A DNA stretch of 6,192 nt, taken from Nitrosotalea sp. (lineage in GTDB: Archaea; Thermoproteota; Nitrososphaeria; Nitrososphaerales; Nitrosopumilaceae). Positions 1-4,687 of this stretch are shown here, in pieces. How positions within the stretch are numbered: the first letter of the stretch is position 1; every line of letters starts with the position of its first letter. Position numbers and translations under genes: made by a program. Location: NCBI GenBank assembly GCA_023252335.1, contig JAJPEA010000100.1, positions 1 through 6,192 on the forward strand. Reading direction: 5' to 3'. The notes under the pieces were generated by a model that saw only the letters and a program-made list of their open reading frames with translations, made no database searches and had not been told where the DNA came from.

Positions 1-5
1 TATAT

Positions 6-884
6 TTAGAATCCTCTGAGGCCCACAGGTCGGCATAGTTCTGGATGATCTCTTAGGTAAGAAATTTTTTGCAACATGGATTGTTTGTCTTGTGGAAAAG
101 TTCCACCTATTGGATAAGCATTTGATCCGTGGTTTGCACGAAATACAACCTGCGTACTTGGTTCCATCTTTGATATCAAAAGTTCCAGTTCCCCTAACGC
201 TTCAGAGTCGTCAATTGGCAAAAATGGCTCTTTGAACTTGGTCAAAAATTCGTCACGGATGCCGTCTTCTAGGTGCAGAGTCAGGGCTCCAACATAGTGA
301 GGTGCAGAGGCACTAAGCACTTTGGCAGTCTCTTCTATGTGGTCTCTTGAGTAAGTCTTTCCACCCAAGCCCAATATGACCATGCATGATATGGTGTATC
401 CAGCATCTTTTGCCTTGTTACATGATTTTATGATTGTCTGACCTGTTGCACCTTTGGTAACTTTTTTGAGAATTGTATCTGATCCGCTTTCTATTCCGAT
501 GTAAAACATTGTCAGTCCTGCAGCATACAACTTTTTGAGATCCTCTGGAGATTTTTTCATAATGTTTTGCGGCATGGCATAACAAGATATGCGCTCAAAG
601 TTTGGAAATTTTTCTCTCAGATAGTCTAAAATCTGTAGCATACTTTGAGTTGACAAGTTCAACGCATCGCCGTCTGCAAGAAATATTCTAGTACTGTTGG
701 GCATGTGCTTTGAAGCAAGATCAATCTCTGCCTTGATCTCTTCCCATGGCCTTTCAGAATATTCCTTTGAGCGATACATGTTACAGTATGAACACTTGTT
801 AAACGAACAACCTAGAGTGACTTGGAAAATTAATGACTTGGCTTCAGATGGGGGCCTGTATAGAGGATAGTCGTAATCAAACAT
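6..884 (-). CDS. Radical SAM family protein, function unassigned
   Basis: Complete 292-residue ORF reading leftwards, ATG at 884-882 and TAA at 8-6. The radical SAM iron-sulfur motif is near the N-terminus: GCSFNKCSYCNMY, with Cys26, Cys31 and Cys34 (CX4CX2C rather than the textbook CX3CX2C). This motif with the following NMY is what I recall from a COG1032-like group of uncharacterised radical SAM proteins. Other barrel signatures are ADGDAL at about 70-74, YIGIESGSD at about 128-136 (the region usually contacting SAM) and MVILGLGG at about 168-175. The protein should therefore bind a [4Fe-4S] cluster and cleave S-adenosylmethionine to a 5'-deoxyadenosyl radical. The substrate cannot be told from sequence. 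It has no obvious B12-binding domain or extra ferredoxin-like cysteine cluster, although Cys284 lies near the C-terminus. It is transcribed away from all other genes here, so context gives no clue to its role. Sure of the family, not of the function. Confidence 0.9.
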   Translation of the reverse strand: MFDYDYPLYRPPSEAKSLIFQVTLGCSFNKCSYCNMYRSKEYSERPWEEIKAEIDLASKHMPNSTRIFLADGDALNLSTQSMLQILDYLREKFPNFERISCYAMPQNIMKKSPEDLKKLYAAGLTMFYIGIESGSDTILKKVTKGATGQTIIKSCNKAKDAGYTISCMVILGLGGKTYSRDHIEETAKVLSASAPHYVGALTLHLEDGIRDEFLTKFKEPFLPIDDSEALGELELLISKMEPSTQVVFRANHGSNAYPIGGTFPQDKQSMLQKISYLRDHPELCRPVGLRGF

Positions 885-930
885 GTCTTCATTTAGCCTT
901 TCTATCTTATCAGTTATTCGATCGTATGTG

Positions 931-944
931 AAAAATAATTTTCT
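931..944 (-). promoter_or_regulatory. Possible TATA region for the radical SAM gene
   Basis: On the minus strand this AT-rich block reads AGAAAATTATTTTT. It lies 46-60 bases upstream of the ATG at 884, which would put the transcript start near 911 and leave a leader of about 26 bases. The leader contains GAAAGG but no strong Shine-Dalgarno match. The match to an archaeal TATA box is loose; a second weak candidate is ATAAGATAG nearer the start codon. Confidence 0.3.
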
Positions 945-980
945 TTGATACTCTTATGATTTCAAAGGCAGATAAAGATC

Positions 981-990
981 TATTAATTAA
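981..990 (+). promoter_or_regulatory. TATA-like box for the wHTH gene
   Basis: TATTAATTAA is centred about 25 bases upstream of the ATG at 1011. In archaea transcription usually starts about 25 bases downstream of the TATA centre, so this position predicts a leaderless or nearly leaderless mRNA. There is no Shine-Dalgarno sequence just before the ATG, which agrees with that. Confidence 0.55.
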
Positions 991-1010
991 CTGATGATAC
1001 ACGGAAATAC

Positions 1011-1313
1011 ATGGCTGGAGACCCACATGCAAAACGCCTATTGTGGTTTGTATTTATGGGTTCAAAAGGTGGATTAAACAGAATTCGTCTCATTTCTCAT
1101 ATACGCAACAGGCCTTTCAATGCTAACCAACTTGCAAAGGAGATGGGTTTGGATTACAAAGCAATACAGCATCACATAGGAGTCCTTGAAAAAAACAACT
1201 TGATAACTCGAGTGGGGGACAAGTATGGTGCAACATTTTTCATATCTACATTTCTTGAGGTAAATTTGCAAGTCTTTGACGAAATTGTAAGCAAATTGGA
1301 ACAAAGTAAATAA
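1011..1313 (+). CDS. Small winged-helix (ArsR-like) DNA-binding protein
   Basis: 100-residue protein, probably a transcriptional regulator. Residues about 22-66 form a typical winged helix-turn-helix: NRIRLISHIRNRP (helix 1), NANQLAKEMGL (helix 2), YKAIQHHIGVLEKNNLI (recognition helix and following turn). A short beta wing follows at about 66-79. The pattern resembles archaeal ArsR/HTH_5-type domains. No metal-binding cysteines are present (the protein has no Cys), so metal sensing of the classic ArsR kind is unlikely. The C-terminal helix (about 83-98) could serve for dimerisation. The ATG is chosen because a TATA-like box sits at leaderless spacing upstream. A small membrane protein gene follows after 25 bases. 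Ligand and target genes are unknown; control of the neighbouring membrane gene is an inference. Confidence 0.85.
   Translation: MAGDPHAKRLLWFVFMGSKGGLNRIRLISHIRNRPFNANQLAKEMGLDYKAIQHHIGVLEKNNLITRVGDKYGATFFISTFLEVNLQVFDEIVSKLEQSK
1307..1313 (+). promoter_or_regulatory. Possible TATA-like box before the 94-residue membrane gene
   Basis: TAAATAA overlaps the stop codon of the wHTH gene and is centred about 29 bases before the ATG at 1339. It could start a separate short-leader transcript for the membrane gene. The match is weak, and read-through from the wHTH gene is equally possible. It lies immediately upstream of the TCAAGTG repeats. Confidence 0.3.
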
Positions 1314-1314
1314 G

Positions 1315-1341
1315 TCAAGTGGATTCAAGTGTTTTCAAATG
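1315..1341 (+). repeat. Three 7-base direct repeats at 10-base period
   Basis: TCAAGTG at 1315-1321, TCAAGTG at 1325-1331 and the variant TCAAATG at 1335-1341 are each 10 bases apart, close to one helical turn. The third copy contains the ATG start codon of the downstream membrane gene. Repeats on one face of the helix, between a TATA-like box and a start codon, are where a repressor would bind. Operator function is an inference. Confidence 0.5.
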
Positions 1342-1623
1342 GAAACTCTAATGACTGCAAGCACAATTGTTTCTGGAGCAAACATGATTGCCCTTGGAGT
1401 ACTTGTCGGAGTTTTTGTCAAAATGTATTCCAAGACCAAGGCACAATTGCCTCTGGGAATGATATTTTTTGCAGGTCTCTTGTTTTTGCATAATGTGATT
1501 GGAGTCTATGCATACTTTACAATGATGGACCTTTATGGTGCTGCATTGTTGCCATACCTGTTGGCAGTACATATCGCAGAATTTGCTGGCATACTAGTAT
1601 TTTTGAAAATCACCATACAATAG
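1339..1623 (+). CDS. Small three-helix membrane protein, unknown function
   Basis: 94-residue hydrophobic protein with three likely membrane segments at about residues 8-29, 37-60 and 68-89. A short basic loop (KMYSKTKAQ) lies after the first, suggesting that loop is cytoplasmic. There is an internal His51 in the second segment and His78/Glu81 in the third; charged or polar residues inside membrane helices can be functional, but no family is recognised. It follows the wHTH gene by 25 bases on the same strand. Pairs of a wHTH gene and a small membrane gene of about this size are familiar in archaea, so the two probably work together, perhaps as a membrane-linked sensor and regulator (inference). 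Translation could also begin at the in-frame ATG at 1351 (Met5). I do not recognise a function. Confidence 0.75.
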   Translation: METLMTASTIVSGANMIALGVLVGVFVKMYSKTKAQLPLGMIFFAGLLFLHNVIGVYAYFTMMDLYGAALLPYLLAVHIAEFAGILVFLKITIQ

Positions 1624-1628
1624 ACTTG

Positions 1629-1636
1629 ATTTATTT
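1629..1636 (+). promoter_or_regulatory. TATA-like box for the 150-residue membrane gene
   Basis: ATTTATTT is centred about 26 bases before the GTG at 1659. This spacing supports a leaderless transcript beginning at or next to that GTG and helps justify a non-ATG start, since no in-frame ATG lies between the box and the GTG. Confidence 0.4.
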
Positions 1637-1658
1637 GCTAGATGGATGAAATCAATCT

Positions 1659-2111
1659 GTGAAACAACAGTACAAAGAATATCTAAAACTAAACAAGAAT
1701 ATTCTTTTAGGGTTTCTTGCATCAATTGCAATTTCTGCTATAGTTGCACAGGTATTTTCAAATCAACAAAGCTATGTAAACGCCACCATAAGTTTGGGCG
1801 TTGATTATGTTGTATATTTTTCCACTTTTGGCTCACTTTATTACATTGACAACAAGAAAAAATATCTCCTTGAAACAGGCCAGGTGGACAAGGCAGAGCT
1901 CAGACGAGATCTGATAAAGGTGATATCTTCTCTTGGAATAGGCGAAGTTATCTATACTGCCTGCAGGTGGTCTCTCCAGTATTACTTGCTAACAAATTCC
2001 TATCAAGCCTATGCCGCATCACTTGTGTCACAATCAATCTCAACTGTAATCTATATGATAACTGTAAACCTGAGTGTGAAATTCATGAGGTTGTATAAAG
2101 ATGGTCCTTAG
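1659..2111 (+). CDS. Four-helix membrane protein, unknown function
   Basis: 150-residue protein starting with GTG. Four likely membrane segments lie at about 14-34, 42-64, 88-112 and 116-140. The N-terminus (KQQYKEYLKLNK), the loop after helix 2 (DNKKKYL plus a charged stretch to about residue 87) and the C-terminus (KFMRLYKD) are all basic. By the positive-inside rule both ends and the middle loop face the cytoplasm. I do not recognise the family; size and helix number recall GtrA-like or small carrier proteins, but there is no diagnostic motif. The GTG start rests on the TATA-like element 26 bases upstream. Two ATGs at 1642 and 1646 are out of frame; the first opens a six-codon ORF whose TGA overlaps the GTG. 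The last 11 bases overlap the RNase H-like gene, so the two are probably co-transcribed and translationally coupled. Confidence 0.75.
   Translation: MKQQYKEYLKLNKNILLGFLASIAISAIVAQVFSNQQSYVNATISLGVDYVVYFSTFGSLYYIDNKKKYLLETGQVDKAELRRDLIKVISSLGIGEVIYTACRWSLQYYLLTNSYQAYAASLVSQSISTVIYMITVNLSVKFMRLYKDGP
2087..2091 (+). promoter_or_regulatory. Shine-Dalgarno site for the RNase H-like gene
   Basis: GAGGT, complementary to the archaeal 16S rRNA 3' end, lies 9 bases before the ATG at 2101 and inside the preceding coding sequence. Archaea often use such sites for internal operon genes while first genes are leaderless, so it supports both the chosen start and co-transcription with the membrane gene. 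Confidence 0.5.
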
Positions 2112-2457
2112 CATATTTGTCGATGGCTCTGGTGGCCCTAATTCTGGATTTGGGTTCTTTGTCAAGGAAACAGGCGAGTCATTTTACAAAAAAGAGCCTG
2201 ACATAACAAATAACCAAGCCGAATACATGGCTATAATTTCTGCTCTGCAAAAATTTTCAGGTACCCTAGATGAAATTGTAATCTATAGTGATTCAAAAAA
2301 TACTGTATCGCAATTAAACCATGAATATGCTATAAACAATGATAAACTGCGTAGTCTTGCAAGGGAGACTTGGGATCTTGCAGCCAAGTTTTCAAATCTT
2401 AAGATAATCTGGATTCCACGAAACCAAAACTTGGCTGGAAAGATGCTTGGCAGTTGA
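2101..2457 (+). CDS. Compact RNase H-fold protein (RNase HI-like)
   Basis: 118 residues matching the ribonuclease HI fold, whose members cut the RNA strand of RNA-DNA hybrids using metal ions held by acidic residues. Three of the four catalytic acids are visible: Asp8 in IFVDGSGG, Glu41 in NNQAEYMAI and Asp64 in IYSDSKNTV. The conserved C-terminal block is recognisable as IPRNQNLAGKMLG, but where most family members have Asp (pattern N-x-x-A-D-x-L) this protein has Gly113. The protein is shorter than the usual 140-155 residues and lacks the basic handle loop of the E. coli enzyme. The fourth acid is known to be the most tolerant of change in E. coli RNase HI, so activity may persist; alternatively it binds hybrids without cutting. 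The start is supported by a GAGGT site, and the gene overlaps the four-helix membrane gene by 11 bases, an odd partner. A function in replication primer or R-loop removal is an inference from the family. Confidence 0.85.
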   Translation: MVLSIFVDGSGGPNSGFGFFVKETGESFYKKEPDITNNQAEYMAIISALQKFSGTLDEIVIYSDSKNTVSQLNHEYAINNDKLRSLARETWDLAAKFSNLKIIWIPRNQNLAGKMLGS

Positions 2458-2492
2458 TCTAATTTGAGATCCAGGCATTTTCCTTGGATAAA

Positions 2493-2502
2493 CTTATTAT
2501 AC
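2493..2502 (+). promoter_or_regulatory. TATA-like box for the acyl-CoA synthetase gene
   Basis: CTTATTATAC is centred about 32 bases before the ATG at 2530, in the 72-base gap after the RNase H-like gene. It predicts transcription starting about six bases before the ATG. No Shine-Dalgarno sequence is seen, consistent with a very short leader. The synthetase gene therefore probably has its own promoter rather than belonging to the upstream cluster. Confidence 0.5.
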
Positions 2503-2529
2503 AAATACATTTGAGTCCATCTCATTAAA

Positions 2530-4632
2530 ATGAGCGAATCTATCTTCCTGTCTCCAAAATCCATTGCTATAATCGGGGCTTCTGATAAAGAAGGAAGTGT
2601 AGGTCGTGCTATTACATCCAACATACTAAAAGGGTATACCGGAAAGATTCTTCCAATTAGTCCAACAAGGGAAACTGTATTTGATAAAAAAGCGTACAAG
2701 AGTGTTCTTGATGTTCCTGAAGAAATAGATCTCGCAGTTGTGGTTACAAAAAATGATGTTGTTCCTGCAGTGCTTGAAGAGTGTGGCAAAAAGGGAATCA
2801 AGGGAGCTATCGTAATCACTGCAGGATTCAAAGAAGTAGACGAGGAGGGAGCAAAGCTTGAGCGAAAACTTGGAGAAATTGCCAAGCAGTATAATATCAA
2901 AATCATAGGACCAAATTGCCTCGGTGTGATGAACTTGGCACCGCAAACAATGATGAATTCTACTTTTCTCAAAGTAACCCCAAAATCTGGAGGTATTGCA
3001 CTTGTATCACAAAGTGGAGCCATCTGTGCAGCACTGGTTGAGGATGCAAGTGCCCAAGGAATAGGATTCTCATCTGTAATCAGTATGGGAAATAAAGTCG
3101 ACCTCAACGAAGTTGATATTTTAAAAATGCTTGCAGAGCACGAGCAGACCAAAGTCATTGTAATGTATCTTGAAGACATGACTAGTGGAAGAGAGTTTTT
3201 AAAAATATGCAAACAAATTACTAGATTAAACGAATCAAAAAAACCTGTACTGGTTTTAAAATCTGGCCGAAGCCCAGAGGGTGCAAAAGCAGCCATGTCT
3301 CACACTGGTGCACTAATGGGCTCTGATGAGATCTATGATGCATTGTTAATCCAGTCTGGAGCAATACGAGTTGATACCATGGAAGAATTATTTGATTATG
3401 CAACCGCATTTTCAAAACAACCATTGCCTTCCAAGGGAGACTTGGTCATTGTATCAAATGCAGGAGGGCCAGCAATAATTTCTACTGATGCCTGTTCCAA
3501 AATGGGAATAAAGATGGCAAACATAGAAGACATTAGACCGCAGATAAATGCAGTTATTCCACCCTGGGGAACATCTCGAAATCCAGTAGACATTGTGGGT
3601 GATGCTGATTTTAACAGATTTAATCATGTGCTAAATCTTGTACTTGCACATCCAAACACCGGTTCAGTCATAACAATGTGTACGCCATCTGCTACACTTG
3701 ATTACAATAAACTTGCCGAAGTAGTTGTCAGTGCATCAAAACAATACAACAAGACAATTCTTGCAAGTTTGATGGGCCTTGATGAGGGAATAAAGAACAA
3801 GGAAATTCTTGCAGAGGGTGGCGTTCCATATTACGGCTATGCAGAAAAAGCAATTCGTGCACTAAAGGCAATGCTGAGATTTGCCCATTGGTCTGCAACA
3901 CCAGAAGGAAAAATAGCACAATTCAAAGTAAACAAGAAAAAAGTAGAGCAAATCTTTGCCAAGGTAAAATCTGAGGGAAGAAAGAACTTGTTAGAAGAAG
4001 AAGGACAAGAAGTTTTGCGCGCATATGGTTTTCCAGTGCCAAAAAGCATTCTTGCCATAAAAGAAAAAGATGCAACATCGGCTGCTAAAAAAATTGGATA
4101 TCCAGTTGTAATGAAAATTGTCTCGCCGCAAATTATTCACAAGTCTGATGCAGGCGGAGTCAAAGTGGGATTGAAAACACCTCAAGAAGTCAAAAAGGCC
4201 TTTAAAGAAATAATCAAAAATGCAAAAAAATACAACAAGAAAGCAGTCATCAACGGTGTTCTAGTTCAAGAGATGGTAAAAGGTGGAAAGGAGACAATCG
4301 TGGGTTCAAAACAAGAACCAGGATTTGGGCCTGTAGTCATGTTTGGCATGGGTGGAATTTATGTCGAGGTACTAAAAGATGTAACATTCAGAGTAGCTCC
4401 TGTTACAGACTCGGAAGCAGATGAGATGATATCATCTATCAAGACAAACAAGTTGTTACAGGGTGTAAGGGGAGAAAGGCCATCTGATGTCAAAAAACTT
4501 GCAGAATGTATACAGCGAATTTCCCAGCTGGTTACTGACTTTGAAGAAATAAAAGAACTTGACATGAATCCAGTTCTTGTATTTGAAAAAGGCAAAGGCT
4601 GCAAAGTTGTTGATGTAAGAATCGGACTCTAG
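2530..4632 (+). CDS. 4-hydroxybutyrate--CoA ligase (ADP-forming)
   Basis: 700-residue fused acyl-CoA synthetase of the NDP-forming family, converting an acid, CoA and ATP to acyl-CoA, ADP and phosphate. Domain order is alpha then beta: CoA-binding Rossmann domain at about 8-130 (SIAIIGASD, IIGPNCLGVMN); succinyl-CoA-ligase-like domains at about 150-450 (GGIALVSQSGA, SHTGALMGSDE); then an ATP-grasp domain at about 485-700. His258 in SHTGAL is the expected phosphohistidine. His537 in IIHKSDAGGV probably matches the second histidine of the two-His relay described for ADP-forming acetyl-CoA synthetases. ATP-grasp features include VVMKI at 526-530, MFGMGGIYVEV at 604-614 and the metal site LDMNP at 677-681. 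The family has several substrates; 4-hydroxybutyrate is assigned because 4-hydroxybutyryl-CoA dehydratase follows directly, as I recall in N. maritimus (Nmar_0206/0207). A 3-hydroxypropionate-specific paralogue exists in that group, so specificity is inferred. Using an ADP-forming enzyme saves energy compared with the AMP-forming ligases of Sulfolobales. ATG supported by the upstream TATA-like box. Confidence 0.87.
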   Translation: MSESIFLSPKSIAIIGASDKEGSVGRAITSNILKGYTGKILPISPTRETVFDKKAYKSVLDVPEEIDLAVVVTKNDVVPAVLEECGKKGIKGAIVITAGFKEVDEEGAKLERKLGEIAKQYNIKIIGPNCLGVMNLAPQTMMNSTFLKVTPKSGGIALVSQSGAICAALVEDASAQGIGFSSVISMGNKVDLNEVDILKMLAEHEQTKVIVMYLEDMTSGREFLKICKQITRLNESKKPVLVLKSGRSPEGAKAAMSHTGALMGSDEIYDALLIQSGAIRVDTMEELFDYATAFSKQPLPSKGDLVIVSNAGGPAIISTDACSKMGIKMANIEDIRPQINAVIPPWGTSRNPVDIVGDADFNRFNHVLNLVLAHPNTGSVITMCTPSATLDYNKLAEVVVSASKQYNKTILASLMGLDEGIKNKEILAEGGVPYYGYAEKAIRALKAMLRFAHWSATPEGKIAQFKVNKKKVEQIFAKVKSEGRKNLLEEEGQEVLRAYGFPVPKSILAIKEKDATSAAKKIGYPVVMKIVSPQIIHKSDAGGVKVGLKTPQEVKKAFKEIIKNAKKYNKKAVINGVLVQEMVKGGKETIVGSKQEPGFGPVVMFGMGGIYVEVLKDVTFRVAPVTDSEADEMISSIKTNKLLQGVRGERPSDVKKLAECIQRISQLVTDFEEIKELDMNPVLVFEKGKGCKVVDVRIGL

Positions 4633-4656
4633 AAAAGAATCAATCATATTATAATA

Positions 4657-4665
4657 TTTATATTA
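4657..4665 (+). promoter_or_regulatory. Strong TATA-like box for the dehydratase gene
   Basis: TTTATATTA is the best match to an archaeal TATA box in the window. It is centred about 27 bases before the ATG at 4688, so transcription should start within a few bases of the start codon. It lies in the 55-base gap after the synthetase gene. A GAGGG at 4672-4676 could act as a Shine-Dalgarno site on read-through transcripts from the synthetase, allowing both modes of expression. Confidence 0.6.
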
Positions 4666-4687
4666 CTTGTAGAGGGTACTAGCAGAT

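Noticed and set aside
983..990. TTAATTAA palindrome as an operator
   Set aside because: It is part of the TATA-like box; an eight-base AT-only palindrome needs no further explanation.
1074..1572. Two short minus-strand frames opposite the wHTH and membrane genes
   Set aside because: Their translations are irregular Cys/His/Gln-rich strings without domain character, whereas the plus-strand frames give a clear HTH and clean membrane helices.
2456..2487. Small inverted repeats after the RNase H-like gene (GATCT/AGATC and CCAGG/CCTTGG) as a terminator or RNA switch
   Set aside because: Each stem is only about five base pairs, one needs a G-T pair, and there is no long T tract after them. The two overlap, but stems this short are expected by chance.
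2283..3296. A 337-codon open frame on the minus strand
   Set aside because: It lies antisense to the RNase H-like gene and the synthetase, crosses the intergenic promoter, and its translation is a Ser/Phe/Leu-rich sequence with no motif. The sense proteins have clear catalytic motifs, so this is a shadow of their codon use.
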